A stretch of 64,000 nucleotides of DNA from Roseivirga sp. BDSF3-8 (GCF_041449215.1 NZ_JBGNFV010000001.1:1153001-1217000), one strand, 5' to 3'. Shown: positions 27,113 through 36,599, counted from the first letter of the stretch. Numbers and translations: made by a program. Notes: a model not told the origin generated them from the letters alone.

Positions 27113-27523
27113 ATGGATTCATCTACAGACATACACGTAGAAGCGGCCCGCATCCAAAAGGAGATACGGAATTATCTCGGGCTGGGAAGCAGTTCGGTAG
27201 TGTTTGAGTTTCATGCGGCCGATGGCGGGCGTACCAAGCTGGACATGATCACGATCAACCCCCGGCACAGCCAGTCCTTTTTATTTCACAGCACGACAGG
27301 GTATGATAAGATCGACTCGCTCAACAAGATGCTGGACTACGTAAAGGACTACAAAGAGAAGGAAAGCAGCTACACCATCCAATGGGCGATACGCGGTGAA
27401 CGCGACTTGCATACTTCTTATTTCAGTGCACCAAATATTTACGGAGCACTGGAGAAGCTATATTACGGTCGCGACATGAACCAAATCACGGTTTTTAGCG
27501 TAGTATTAAATCCAATAAGCTAA
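27113..27523 (+). CDS. Hypothetical protein (136 aa) upstream of an iron-sulfur carrier gene
   Basis: I do not recognise the family. The protein is soluble, with no signal peptide. It has an N-terminal helix, then alternating beta strands (SSSVVFEFHAADGG, LDMITINPRHSQSFLF) and ends with a helix and a final strand (ITVFSVVLNPIS). A -7-like TACCTTTG lies at 27011, about 100 bases upstream. The gene is 18 bases before the HesB-family gene on the same strand, so the two are likely co-transcribed. Any role in iron-sulfur assembly is only suggested by this neighbour. Confidence 0.75.
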   Translation: MDSSTDIHVEAARIQKEIRNYLGLGSSSVVFEFHAADGGRTKLDMITINPRHSQSFLFHSTTGYDKIDSLNKMLDYVKDYKEKESSYTIQWAIRGERDLHTSYFSAPNIYGALEKLYYGRDMNQITVFSVVLNPIS

Positions 27524-27541
27524 TAATAAAAGAGGAGAAGC

Positions 27542-27868
27542 ATGATCAGCGTAACGGATTCCGCTAAGCACAGAATTACCAAACTTCGGGAAGAAGAGGG
27601 CAAGTCACCTGAGTACAATATCAGGGTTAGCGTGAAAGGTGGTGGCTGCTCCGGCCTTATGTACGATCTGGATTTTGACAATGAGATCCGGGATGCGGAC
27701 GAAGTATTCGAAGATAAGGGCGTAAAGATTCTTGTAGACAAGAAGAGCCTGCTCTACCTGCTGGGTACCACCCTGGACTTTACAGACGGACTAAACGGAA
27801 AAGGTTTTCAGTTTATTAACCCTAACGCTTCACGTACCTGCGGGTGCGGAGAGAGTTTTGCTGTTTAG
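27542..27868 (+). CDS. HesB/IscA-family iron-sulfur cluster carrier
   Basis: A 108-residue A-type carrier that receives an iron-sulfur cluster from a scaffold and passes it to target enzymes. The three conserved Cys are present: one in VKGGGCSGLMYDLDF and two in the C-terminal TCGCGESF. Domain and length are normal. A clear ribosome-binding sequence AGAGGAGAAG lies just before the ATG, stronger than usual for this phylum. A 12-bp hairpin terminator follows at 27911. It could be ErpA, IscA or SufA; the sequence alone does not settle which. Confidence 0.93.
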   Translation: MISVTDSAKHRITKLREEEGKSPEYNIRVSVKGGGCSGLMYDLDFDNEIRDADEVFEDKGVKILVDKKSLLYLLGTTLDFTDGLNGKGFQFINPNASRTCGCGESFAV

Positions 27869-27910
27869 GGTAATAAGATAAAAGTACTTTTTACACGAAC
27901 GGTAATGCCG

Positions 27911-27956
27911 GAAAGAGCCACGTACTAATTTTGAGTGCGTGGCTCTTTCATTTTCA
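27911..27956 (+). terminator. Terminator after the HesB-family gene
   Basis: GAAAGAGCCACG (27911-27922) pairs perfectly with CGTGGCTCTTTC (27938-27949), followed by ATTTTC. The 300 bases from here to 28265 are AT-rich with one weak ORF that I do not accept as a gene. Confidence 0.75.
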
Positions 27957-28265
27957 TGGCTCAGAGCGGATTTTCAGCCAAAAAAGACACAATAAAGAAT
28001 AAATCAACCAAAATATCCCTCAATCGGATTATTCCGTTATCGGTAATTCTTATACTGTTCTCTATATATCAAGTAATGAGGATGTTTTACTATAGAAAAG
28101 GATTAATATTCAAAATACAAGTGTGAATATTTAACTTTTTTACGGTCAATAATAAATGAATTTTTGGAGTAAATATTGGGCTAAACGACATTAGCAACAA
28201 TAAGACTTCATTATGAGTTGGATATTACATAAGTTTATTACACAAAAAATGCATATTACTGATAA

Positions 28266-28742
28266 ATGGCTAAACGAATCGCAAACAATTTTAGAGTGAA
28301 CCTTCGCTATTTGCGAAAGAAGCACCACATGACCCAGGAGGAGCTGGGGGAAAAAGTCGGAAAAACGAAAAGTCTCATTAGCAGCTATGAAAAAGGAAAT
28401 GTGGAGCCGGGTCTGTCCGCATTGCTTGAGCTCACAGAAATATTCAATGTCTCATTGAATGATTTTGTGCTGGAAGAGCTAGCGGTCAAAAATGAGGATG
28501 CCTCACCGGAGGTGGTCATTGACCGGTCTTCACTGGAACAGCTTAAGGAAGAGAGCGTGAGCATGCGTGAGGAATATAGCCTTAGCGGGCAGTCCGACAG
28601 CAAAGAACCGAAAGAAAGATTATACAACCTTGTACAAAGGTCGCTGCAACTGGCAGGCATGCAACAGGAACAGCTAAGAGAGGTGGCCAACGGCCTTAAC
28701 TTTCTGTATCGCAACCTGAAGGGAAAACGGTACGTGAAGTAA
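28266..28742 (+). CDS. XRE-family transcriptional regulator (158 aa)
   Basis: The N-terminal helix-turn-helix covers about residues 8-65: FRVNLRYLRKKHHMTQEELG, then GKTKSLISSYEKGNVEPGL, the recognition helix region, and ELTEIFNVSLNDFV. The C-terminal half is acidic and then helical (LYNLVQRSLQLAGMQQEQLREV) and may form a dimer or sense a ligand. It is a single gene convergent with the ergothioneine genes. Its targets are unknown. The HTH is clear, so confidence in the class is high. Confidence 0.9.
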   Translation: MAKRIANNFRVNLRYLRKKHHMTQEELGEKVGKTKSLISSYEKGNVEPGLSALLELTEIFNVSLNDFVLEELAVKNEDASPEVVIDRSSLEQLKEESVSMREEYSLSGQSDSKEPKERLYNLVQRSLQLAGMQQEQLREVANGLNFLYRNLKGKRYVK

Positions 28743-28789
28743 AACCGCAGGCCATGAGGGCCGGCGGCTTACTGTGAGATTTTTTCTGA

Positions 28790-29767
28790 CTATTGCCACT
28801 CCCATACGGAGTCTACGAAGTATTTCTGGCTATCGAACATATGCTCATGCACGGCAAAGCCAAGCTCATGAGCCATGGCCTCGATTTGTCCCAGACTATA
28901 CTTCTGGCTCACCTCCATGTAGATGGCCTCCCAGGCATCGAAAGGGATGGTCTCGTCTTCGCCGGGAAAGGTTACGTGCTGCTTTTCTTTAGATACAAGG
29001 TAGCTGCGGCAGGCACCCGACGCGGGGTTATATACCGGGTAGTGGATGAAGTTATTGCGGTCAAAATCTGTACCCAGTTCCTCATTCATCCGGTCCAGCA
29101 GGTTTAGGTTAAACTCTGCCGTAATCCCCTGCCGGTCATTATAAGCGGCCAGTATCTTGGATGGCTGCTTTTTGAGGTCAAACCCGATGACCAGCAGGTC
29201 ACCAGGTACGAGGTAACGGCTTACCTCTTTCAGGAAGTCGCGTGCGGCTCCGGGTTCATAGTTACCAATGTTGCCACCCATAAACAGGACCACTTTACGC
29301 CCCTTATTGTGGGTGCTGAGCCAGTCCAGGGCACGGAAATAATCGTCACACAAGGGCTTTACCTTGAGGTTTGGGTAGCGCTGATTTACATCCGCCACGA
29401 GTATGTCCAGCACATTGCCCGAAATGTCAAGTGGCATATACTCAAAATCTGTATCCGCTTTGGAAAAATGCTCCAGTAAAACCTTGGTTTTCATGCCATC
29501 ACCGGGACCCAGTTCTATAAGCTGAAAGGAACCTTTAGCAGAGAAAATATCGAGAAAACGCTCGCGGCCCTGCTTCATTATTTCATATTCCGAACGGGTG
29601 AGGTAGTACTCGTCCATTTCCATAATCTGCTGAAACAGACGGTCTCCCTTTTCATTATAAAAATACTTACTGGGAAGTGATTTCTGGTCGGCTTTCAGGC
29701 CTTCCAGCACCTCGCGGGCAAATGTCTGTCGTACCTCCTCTTCCAGGGGTGCTTTGGTCACGGTCAT
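28790..29767 (-). CDS. egtD: L-histidine N-alpha-methyltransferase (ergothioneine biosynthesis)
   Basis: A 325-residue SAM-dependent enzyme that trimethylates histidine to hercynine, the first step of ergothioneine synthesis. Family features are YFYNEKGDRLFQQIMEMDEYYLTRSE near residues 39-64, the SAM motif LIELGPGDGMKTKVLLEH at about 82-99, FMGGNIGNYEP at about 160, and the histidine-binding ISQ-region YMEVSQKYSL near the end. It lies 19 bases downstream of egtB on the same strand; the two form the core pathway. No separate EgtA, EgtC or EgtE gene is next to them. Confidence 0.94.
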   Translation of the reverse strand: MTVTKAPLEEEVRQTFAREVLEGLKADQKSLPSKYFYNEKGDRLFQQIMEMDEYYLTRSEYEIMKQGRERFLDIFSAKGSFQLIELGPGDGMKTKVLLEHFSKADTDFEYMPLDISGNVLDILVADVNQRYPNLKVKPLCDDYFRALDWLSTHNKGRKVVLFMGGNIGNYEPGAARDFLKEVSRYLVPGDLLVIGFDLKKQPSKILAAYNDRQGITAEFNLNLLDRMNEELGTDFDRNNFIHYPVYNPASGACRSYLVSKEKQHVTFPGEDETIPFDAWEAIYMEVSQKYSLGQIEAMAHELGFAVHEHMFDSQKYFVDSVWEWQ

Positions 29768-29786
29768 GTAAAAATGCTAATCAGAT

Positions 29787-31094
29787 TTATTTAATATTTT
29801 CAGCCAGGCGAATCCCGGTAAAATGCCACCTTAGGTGCGGGTGAAAGAAGTTACGGTAACTCACCCGTATATGATCGGGAGAGGTGGCACATGAGCCCCC
29901 TCTAAGCACCATTTGATTGATCATGAATTTGCCATTGTACTCGCCCAGGGCACCATCTTCGCACTCGTAGTATGGATATGGGAGGTAGGCACTCTGCGTC
30001 CACTCCCATGCATCGCCAAAGAACTGGTAATTACCTTCCCGGGCTGTAGTGGGCCGGAAGTTTCCGCTATCGACAAAGTTGGCTTCCTCGGGAGCAATGG
30101 GCTGGTATTTTTTACAGGCCGCCTCCCATTCAAATTCTGTGGGTAGCCTCATGCCACGGTAGAGCGCATAGGCATTGGCTTCATAATAGCTGATATGGGT
30201 CACAGGCTCTTCGGGCTTTACTTTTTCAGGGCCGTTCATCGTGTAGTGCCACCACTCGCCATCCTGTCTGTACCAGTACATGGGCGCGCGCGGGTTGTTT
30301 TTCTCCACCCAGTCCCATCCGTCGGACAGCCATAACCGTACTGTCTTGTAGGCACCACTCTCTATGAATTCCATATATTCCCCATTGGTGACGAGGCGAT
30401 TGGCGATACGGTAGGGCTCCAGGTATACTTTATGAAAGCCATACTCATTATCAAAGGCAAAATCTTTGCCCTGGGCACCAATTTCGTAGAGCCCTTCGGG
30501 CATTTCCAGCATTTCGGCAGGCACAGTGCGCTTAGGGGCCGGCTGGGAGACTTTCTTCTCAGGCCTGTACACGGGCTGCAGAGGGTTATTGCCCAGTATA
30601 CACTTTATGTCATATACCATGAGCTCCTGGTGCTGTTGCTCATGCTGCAGGCCTATGGTAAGGATATAGCGTACCCGCTCCTCATCAGGTATATCACTGA
30701 GCAGAAACTCGATCATGTGCTCGGTCACATGCTTGCGATAGGCATAGACCTCTTCCACGGTGGGGCGGGTAAGCATGCCGCGTTTCGGGCGGTCCCAGCG
30801 GTCACCTACGGTCACGTAGTAGCTATTGAAGAGGTAGCTGTACTCGGGGTGAAACACCTCGTAGTTTTGTTTATATTCCTTAAGAATGAAATTCTCAAAA
30901 AACCAGGTTGTATGGCCGAGATGCCACTTGGGGGGGCTCACATCCACTATAGGCTGCACCACGTAATCTTCGGTTTCGAGCGTTTCGCAAAGGTGCTCGG
31001 TTTGCTTGCGTACCCGCAGAAAACGTCCGGCCAGTTCTTTATGATCGAGGGCCTGCAAAGAGGCAGAGGGGGAGATATCTTCTGAAAAACCCAA
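29787..31094 (-). CDS. egtB: Ergothioneine biosynthesis sulfoxide synthase EgtB
   Basis: A 435-residue non-haem iron enzyme that joins a thiol substrate to hercynine. Residues 20-165 form the DinB-like helical domain with the iron ligands: His in KWHLGHTTWFFE and the HEQQHQE motif at about 150-156. Residues 195-435 form the FGE-sulfatase/C-type-lectin-like domain (GLYEIGAQG, EPVTHISYYEANAYALYRGMRLPTE is the conserved stretch, split here as EPVTHISYYEAN and RLPTEFEWEAA). No ATG fits the N-terminus. The frame opens after a TAA and the first usable codon is TTG at 31094, so a TTG start is likely. It is the first gene of an egtB-egtD operon. Confidence 0.92.
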   Translation of the reverse strand: MGFSEDISPSASLQALDHKELAGRFLRVRKQTEHLCETLETEDYVVQPIVDVSPPKWHLGHTTWFFENFILKEYKQNYEVFHPEYSYLFNSYYVTVGDRWDRPKRGMLTRPTVEEVYAYRKHVTEHMIEFLLSDIPDEERVRYILTIGLQHEQQHQELMVYDIKCILGNNPLQPVYRPEKKVSQPAPKRTVPAEMLEMPEGLYEIGAQGKDFAFDNEYGFHKVYLEPYRIANRLVTNGEYMEFIESGAYKTVRLWLSDGWDWVEKNNPRAPMYWYRQDGEWWHYTMNGPEKVKPEEPVTHISYYEANAYALYRGMRLPTEFEWEAACKKYQPIAPEEANFVDSGNFRPTTAREGNYQFFGDAWEWTQSAYLPYPYYECEDGALGEYNGKFMINQMVLRGGSCATSPDHIRVSYRNFFHPHLRWHFTGIRLAENIK

Positions 31095-31233
31095 ATTGAT
31101 AAAAATTTATTTGGTACAGACTTATAACCAGCCTCTTGGGGCATAGTTTAGCCCGGTGACTAAAAAATGGACCTGCTAAACAATGATAAAGAAAAATATG
31201 CTCGCTCCAAAGCCCCTGCGGGTTGGATTGGAA

Positions 31234-33696
31234 TTAAAAGCCAATACCCACGCGTACACCGTATCTGTTGCTGCCATCAGGCTCAAAGTTACGGTAGCCG
31301 TCTACCCTTACTACTTTGAAAATATGCTCTATACCCAGCCCTAGTTCGGCATAATGCCCGGCCTCCCGGGTATGAAACCAGTTGGCGGTAAGTACTGTCT
31401 GCCACTTCAGATTGCGAATGTGGGGTATTTTATTGAGTAAAAAGCCATTGAAGTGGTGGGTGAAATGTCCCTGATAATAAGTATCGTTAGTACTGTAGGT
31501 ATAATAGTCAAGTAGCTGGAACTTGCCGGGACCAAAGTCGGTAGGAATAAACTGGTTTCCCATAAAGTGCTTATAATCCATAAAGTAGAGTACGGGCGCA
31601 CGCAAAAAGGTGCCTGCGGCAAGGGTGTAGTCTGTCTTACCCAACAAGCCGAACGCCTGCTCTCCCACTACGGACAGGCTTAGGCGGTCAAAGTCTGTGT
31701 CAGAACCAAAAACCCCCTTTATCCCTTTCATATAGGTCAGGTACAGGGAGGGATAGCGGCTCTCAGTTATGTATTTGAAGTCTGGCCGTGATACGTACTT
31801 CTGTGCAAAACGAAAGCGCGCCGTAAACCTGAGGGTCAGTGCCTCATGCTCCGGAAAGTATGTGTCTGTGAACGCATTTTGTGGGCGGTTAGGCTGCAGC
31901 TCCCGGTCTTCACGGTCCACCCACACATCGGTTGCTTTATTAAAAAGCTCCCGGCGCTGGCCGTACTCCAGGGTGGCCCTGAGGTATATGCCGTTTACCG
32001 GTTCTATGCCATGGGTGTAGCTGGCAAAAGTATGGTCGTAGATACGGAGGTAATTTTCCTCATTTAGCAAGGTGTAAAAGGTATTGAGCCAGTACGGTAC
32101 CGGGTCCTGGTAGTTATACTGAGCGATGTACTTTCCGGCGCTGAATGAGGCTGAGGCAAATTTACGCGGGTTGTAATTATACGTAGCCTCTACCTTACCG
32201 CGCACGCCATCATCAGAGCTGACGCGCACCACGGGGGTAATAGTGTAGCTGCGCCGGTCTTCATATTCCTGGCGAAAAGAGGGGGCTATATCAAGCACGT
32301 ACCCCTCTACGGTATTGTATTGAAACAGCCTGAACAAGGAGGGGAATCGCACCTCGCGTTTCTTAAAGCTATTGCGCCAGGTATAGCCACTCAGGAAAAT
32401 ATCGCCAGGGCTAATGCGGTTATTCTTACGGTCTACGGAATCCAGGTAGGGCTTGCTTTCCTTTACCTGCTGTATGCTGTCTTTACGCACGTAGTCAGAT
32501 ACCTCAAGTTGGGTAAGGGGCACGGGCCTCACGTTGTCCCAGTAGCTGCTGTCGCGCTTATTGGCTTCACGTTCTACGCGCAGCACCTCGTTATTAAAAA
32601 ACCCTTTTTCAAAATCAGGGGCTATTTCATAGTCGCGGTACACGCCTATGAAGTAACCACTGCCTTCAAAGCCGAATATTTTAAAGTTGAATGTAAACGA
32701 CTGGGAGAGCACCATCCAGGCATTGTCTTCGATGGGGGCAAAGACCTGGTTGATGTTGAGGGTGTCCACAAATTCCACCTGGCTTTCTTTTGTAAGCTGC
32801 AGGTCGGTACTGTGTATACGCCACAGGTCTTCCACTATGTATATGTGCCCCCGGAATACAGGATCATGCTGGCGTTTGGGTATGAGCTTTATCTTATTGA
32901 TCAGGTAGTTGTCCTCGCGGAAGGTACCCTCCAGCTCATAGTCATAGAAGAAGAGAGCGTTATCAGCTATGGGCGAGACAAAGCCGCGCTCACTGAGGCC
33001 GGGAAAGCTCAGCAGGTTTTCATAGAAATTAAAGCGCATATCGGAGGCCTGGTTCCAGCTAAAGCCACGGTCGTTACCACTCACTTTACTGGATATCATT
33101 ACTTCCTTGACGTTATTTGGCCGTTGTACATGGTACTCTGATACGGACTCGGAGAGATACACGATGCCTGTATCTACATTCACTTCTATCCCTAATATCT
33201 TGTCCTGCTTTTTGTCCAGCCGCTGCAGGCCTTTTATATATACCTCTGCGCTAAAGGCCTCCACCTCATTCAGGTGTTGTTTCCTCCTCGCTATGGCTGC
33301 CCGGATGACTGCATAGGCAGGGTCTTCGTCTCCGCTGCTGATGACCACCTCACTGAGCTCATACGTCTCCGGCTCCAGGCTGACGTCGAGCGCTACGGGC
33401 GTAGCGGCTATGCGCACCTCCCTCTCCTGGGTCTTGTACCCTACGAACTGGTATAAAATGCGGTAGGTACCAGGGGGCAGGCTTATGCTGTAGCGGCCGT
33501 CCTGGTTGGTGGTGGTACCCGTGGAGGTGTTTTTAATATGGACTGTGGCAAAGGGCAGGCCACGCCCCTCCTCATCGCTCACCACCCCGTACAATCTGGT
33601 AGCCGCCTGCCTCTCCCCCGCCGTGGCAGGGGAGTGTACCGCGAGCAAAAGCAGGGTCACATAGCTGGTGCACAATAGCTTGAGCAGGGTCTTCAT
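31234..33696 (-). CDS. DUF5686 / CarboxypepD_reg outer-membrane protein
   Basis: An 820-residue exported protein. The signal peptide spans residues 1-26 (ending PATAG). Residues 33-118 form a CarboxypepD_reg domain (LYGVVSDEEGRGLPFATVHIKN and a GTYRILYQFVGYKTQ segment). The rest fits the DUF5686 family of Bacteroidota. That family has a VIRAAIARRKQHLNEVEAFSAEVYIKG-like helix after the first domain and then a long beta-barrel-like region ending in an aromatic residue (VGIGF). The role is unknown; an outer-membrane transport or envelope function is likely. It is transcribed alone. Confidence 0.85.
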   Translation of the reverse strand: MKTLLKLLCTSYVTLLLLAVHSPATAGERQAATRLYGVVSDEEGRGLPFATVHIKNTSTGTTTNQDGRYSISLPPGTYRILYQFVGYKTQEREVRIAATPVALDVSLEPETYELSEVVISSGDEDPAYAVIRAAIARRKQHLNEVEAFSAEVYIKGLQRLDKKQDKILGIEVNVDTGIVYLSESVSEYHVQRPNNVKEVMISSKVSGNDRGFSWNQASDMRFNFYENLLSFPGLSERGFVSPIADNALFFYDYELEGTFREDNYLINKIKLIPKRQHDPVFRGHIYIVEDLWRIHSTDLQLTKESQVEFVDTLNINQVFAPIEDNAWMVLSQSFTFNFKIFGFEGSGYFIGVYRDYEIAPDFEKGFFNNEVLRVEREANKRDSSYWDNVRPVPLTQLEVSDYVRKDSIQQVKESKPYLDSVDRKNNRISPGDIFLSGYTWRNSFKKREVRFPSLFRLFQYNTVEGYVLDIAPSFRQEYEDRRSYTITPVVRVSSDDGVRGKVEATYNYNPRKFASASFSAGKYIAQYNYQDPVPYWLNTFYTLLNEENYLRIYDHTFASYTHGIEPVNGIYLRATLEYGQRRELFNKATDVWVDREDRELQPNRPQNAFTDTYFPEHEALTLRFTARFRFAQKYVSRPDFKYITESRYPSLYLTYMKGIKGVFGSDTDFDRLSLSVVGEQAFGLLGKTDYTLAAGTFLRAPVLYFMDYKHFMGNQFIPTDFGPGKFQLLDYYTYSTNDTYYQGHFTHHFNGFLLNKIPHIRNLKWQTVLTANWFHTREAGHYAELGLGIEHIFKVVRVDGYRNFEPDGSNRYGVRVGIGF

Positions 33697-33717
33697 CTTC
33701 CGGTAAAAAAATACGTC

Positions 33718-34881
33718 TTAAATAGCGTCTAATGCCTGGCGCAGATCTGCGATAAGCTCATCTGCTTCTTCCAGGCCTGTATAGAAACGGATCATATTAG
33801 CTGGTAGTGTGGATTTATAGTTTTGTGAGCGGTGCAGGGTGAGTGCCGGGAAGATCAGCGACTCATGGCCACCCCACGAGCAGCCCATCCCGAAGTAGGT
33901 GAGGCTTTCGCAAAAGGCCTTCACTTTCTCCTCATCTTCCGTAGCCAGGGTGATGGTAAACTGCCCGCCGCCCCGCTTCATCTGGCGCATGGCCAGCTCA
34001 TGCTGGGGGTGTGAGGGCAGGAAGGGGTAGTATACTTCGGCTACCTTATCATGCGCCTCCAGGAACCTGACCACTTCCGCGGCGGTATGGCTTACCCGCT
34101 CCATGCGCAGGTGTAGGGTGCGCAGTCCCCGCACCAGCAGCCAGGCATTCATGGGGCTTAATATGCCGCCAAGGGTCATAAACTCCCCGGCAAAGATCTT
34201 TTTGCACATGGCCTTGCTGGCGCAAAGTATACCCGCTACGGCATCGCTGTGGCCGCCTATGTACTTGGTGGCTGAGTGCATGATGATATCCACTCCCAGT
34301 TGGGCGGGCTTCATATTCAGGGGGGTACAGTAGCTGTTATCCATAAGGGTAAGCAGGCCCTTCTCTTTGGCAACGGCTACGGCGGCTTCTATGTCCTGCA
34401 GCTCAAAGGTCCAGCTATTGGGGCTCTCAAGGAAGAGCATCTTCGTTTCCGGCCGTATCGCGGCCCGGATATTCGCTGTCTCCCTGCCATCTACATAGGT
34501 AGTGCTTACTCCGAAGCGGCTGAGCAGGTTGTCCAGCAGCTTGGCTGTCCAGCTATAGGGCTTTTGCACACATACCACATGGTCTCCCTGCTGCACATTT
34601 GCCATAATACCGGCAGCTATGGCGGCACTGCCGCTGCCAAAGGCGAGGCAGTCTTCTGTGCCCTCCAGGGCGGCCATCTTTTTACGCAGCACATCCACGG
34701 TGGGGTTCACGCCCCGGCTGTAGAAAGGCATCTCGTCCTCATGACTGAGGCACTCGGCCATAGCGTCTATGGTGTCAAATAAAAAGTTGGAGGTTTGAAA
34801 TACAGGCGGCACCGCTGCCCCCTGTACACGCTGCTCCTCTCCGGTATGGTTCAGTATATAGCTGAGGTTATCGTAGTCCAT
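33718..34881 (-). CDS. Cys/Met metabolism PLP-dependent enzyme (trans-sulfuration family)
   Basis: A 387-residue enzyme of the cystathionine gamma-synthase/lyase family. The active-site Lys is in HSATKYIGGHSDAVAG (about residues 208-223). Other family features are FYSRGVNPTVDVLRKKMAALEG near the N-terminus, FGSGSAAIAAGIMANVQQGD and ESPNSWTFELQDIEAAV. The conserved C-terminal FYTGLEEADELIADL is present. Whether it makes or breaks cystathionine, or acts on O-acyl-homoserine or methionine, cannot be told from this sequence; no methionine-pathway genes are adjacent. It is divergent from the SDR gene. Confidence 0.88.
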   Translation of the reverse strand: MDYDNLSYILNHTGEEQRVQGAAVPPVFQTSNFLFDTIDAMAECLSHEDEMPFYSRGVNPTVDVLRKKMAALEGTEDCLAFGSGSAAIAAGIMANVQQGDHVVCVQKPYSWTAKLLDNLLSRFGVSTTYVDGRETANIRAAIRPETKMLFLESPNSWTFELQDIEAAVAVAKEKGLLTLMDNSYCTPLNMKPAQLGVDIIMHSATKYIGGHSDAVAGILCASKAMCKKIFAGEFMTLGGILSPMNAWLLVRGLRTLHLRMERVSHTAAEVVRFLEAHDKVAEVYYPFLPSHPQHELAMRQMKRGGGQFTITLATEDEEKVKAFCESLTYFGMGCSWGGHESLIFPALTLHRSQNYKSTLPANMIRFYTGLEEADELIADLRQALDAI

Positions 34882-34963
34882 AGTATCAAGTAGTATTCAG
34901 ACTGCATATTGCAGAAAAAACGTCTTTTCCTCAAACGCAGGAAGGCGCTCAGGCAAATTCCTT

Positions 34964-34971
34964 TATTTTTG
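34964..34971 (+). promoter_or_regulatory. -7 element before the SDR gene
   Basis: TATTTTTG matches TAnnTTTG. It lies 17 bases before the ATG at 34989 and overlaps the alternative GTG start at 34971, which is why I use the ATG. No -33 TTTG at the right distance. Confidence 0.45.
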
Positions 34972-34988
34972 TGGCAAATATCAGTGAT

Positions 34989-35795
34989 ATGAAAGATAAA
35001 GTGGTCATCGTAACGGGAGGTTCATCAGGTATCGGCAAAGCCTGTGCGGAGGTATTTGGCCGCCATGGCGCTAAGGTGGTGTACACGGGGCGTAACCAGC
35101 AGCGGATGGATGAGGTAAGCCAAATGCTGACGGCGGAAGGGATAGACCACCTGCCGCTAACGCTGGACGCAAGCAGCGAGGCGGATAACCGCCGGATGGT
35201 GGAGGAGACCATAGCCAAATACGGCCGTATAGATGTCCTTATTAACAATGCGGGGATCTCTATGCGCGCGCTCTTTGAGGACATGGACCTGGAGGTGTTC
35301 CGTAAGGTGATGGATATAAACCTATGGGGCACTATCTACGCTACTAAGTATGCGCTGCCGCATATACTGGAAAGCAAGGGTAGCGTAGTGGGCGTCTCTT
35401 CTATCAACGGGTACCGGGGTACCCCTGCCCGCACGGCTTATACGGCGAGCAAGCATGCGATGAATGGCTTTATGGAAAGCCTCCGCACAGAGGTGATGAA
35501 GCGGGGGGTTCATGTACTGGTGGCCTGCCCGGGCTTTACGGCTTCTAATATCCGCAATGTGGCGCTTACGGCAGATGGTAGCACACAGGGGGAGTCTCCG
35601 CGCGATGAGCAGGAAATGATGACTGCGGAAGAGGTGGCCGGGGCGATCTACAAGGCAGTGAAAAAACGGAAAAGGGACGTGGTGCTTACGCGGCAGGGTA
35701 AGCTAGCAGTATTTTTGAATAAGTGGATGCCGGGCATGATGGACAATATTGTCTATAACCACATGGCCAAGGAAAAGGACAGCCCCTTTAAGTAG
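34989..35795 (+). CDS. Short-chain dehydrogenase/reductase (SDR)
   Basis: A 268-residue NAD(P)-dependent oxidoreductase. The dinucleotide motif VIVTGGSSGIGKACAEVFG is at about residues 6-24. VLINNAGISMRALF holds the NNAG motif, and the catalytic residues are Ser in VGVSSINGYRG and Tyr/Lys in TAYTASKHAMNGF. YTGRNQQR after strand 2, with basic residues, suggests preference for NADPH. The C-terminal part (KLAVFLNKWMPGMMDNI) resembles DHRS7-like bacterial SDRs. The substrate is unknown. The start at 34989 is chosen over the GTG at 34971 because of the promoter element between them. Confidence 0.9.
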   Translation: MKDKVVIVTGGSSGIGKACAEVFGRHGAKVVYTGRNQQRMDEVSQMLTAEGIDHLPLTLDASSEADNRRMVEETIAKYGRIDVLINNAGISMRALFEDMDLEVFRKVMDINLWGTIYATKYALPHILESKGSVVGVSSINGYRGTPARTAYTASKHAMNGFMESLRTEVMKRGVHVLVACPGFTASNIRNVALTADGSTQGESPRDEQEMMTAEEVAGAIYKAVKKRKRDVVLTRQGKLAVFLNKWMPGMMDNIVYNHMAKEKDSPFK

Positions 35796-35864
35796 GCCGC
35801 TATAGGTGGCAGAATGAGGCCAGGTCACCTGTATTTGACGAAAATAAGCAGGAAATAAACCTGG

Positions 35865-36593
35865 CTAGCGGGATGCCAGCGGCAAAAGCTGACGGCTGCG
35901 TACCCATACCTCACGCTCGCCCCAGGCTATTTTGGTCCAGATGTCACCGGCTTCTTCTATGCTGACTTTGTGCCCCGGCCCTATAAGCTCCGCGAGCGGC
36001 GCACCTGCCGAGGGGCCTTCCATGAGGTAGACGGAGGTGCCTTCCACAATGGCGTAGTCGCTGCGTGCGCCATCGGTGTTAATGAGTATCAGTACTATGG
36101 CAAAGGCTACCCATGAGGCGATTACAAGACCTACGGGCCGCTTACGGCTACGCTGGCGCTTCCAGCCTGCCAGTACAATGAAAAGGAGTGCCAGCCCTGC
36201 AAGGCAGGCTATCACTACATCGTAATAGCGGGCAAAGGCATTACGAAAGAGGCGAAAATCATTGAGTGCATAGCCCTGCAGACCCTGGGCTTCTGCTACC
36301 TCGGCCATTTTATCCAGCACCTGCCGGTCATAGGTAAGCAGGTAGTACCGGTTTAGAAAGTACAATGCCCGGCTATACTCTTTGAGGCCTTCCTTGATAA
36401 AAGCCATCCGCAGCAGCATAGCGGGTGAGGTGTAGCCCTCCTCGTCTATCTGCGCGTACAGTTCGTAGGCCTGTCCATATTTCTTTTGCTCAAATAAAGA
36501 ATCGGCCCTTTCCAGTGCATCTGCCGGCTGTGCAGCGAGGCCGGAGAGGCCTGCTATGCCGTAGAGGAAAAGGAACAAGATCAGTTTTTTCAT
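35865..36593 (-). CDS. Membrane protein with TPR-like N-terminus and SH3-like C-terminus
   Basis: A 242-residue protein when started at MKKLILFLFLYGIAGLSGL (36593), which is a signal peptide; the longer frame to 36638 adds 15 residues without a signal. Residues about 25-120 hold two TPR-like helical repeats (ADSLFEQKKYGQAYELYAQI, YSRALYFLNRYYLL). Two membrane segments follow (about 128-148 and 162-180), then an SH3b-like domain of about 60 residues (YAIVEGTSVYLMEGPSAG to EVWVRSRQLLPL). The arrangement recalls BatE-type proteins, but batABCD genes are not adjacent. Its promoter region is shared with the divergent tRNA-Lys. Confidence 0.75.
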   Translation of the reverse strand: MKKLILFLFLYGIAGLSGLAAQPADALERADSLFEQKKYGQAYELYAQIDEEGYTSPAMLLRMAFIKEGLKEYSRALYFLNRYYLLTYDRQVLDKMAEVAEAQGLQGYALNDFRLFRNAFARYYDVVIACLAGLALLFIVLAGWKRQRSRKRPVGLVIASWVAFAIVLILINTDGARSDYAIVEGTSVYLMEGPSAGAPLAELIGPGHKVSIEEAGDIWTKIAWGEREVWVRSRQLLPLASR

Positions 36594-36599
36594 TTGGCG

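Noticed and set aside
27935-28126. 63-codon plus-strand ORF after the HesB-family gene
   Set aside because: It begins inside the terminator hairpin. It has one hydrophobic stretch but no other support, so I left it out.
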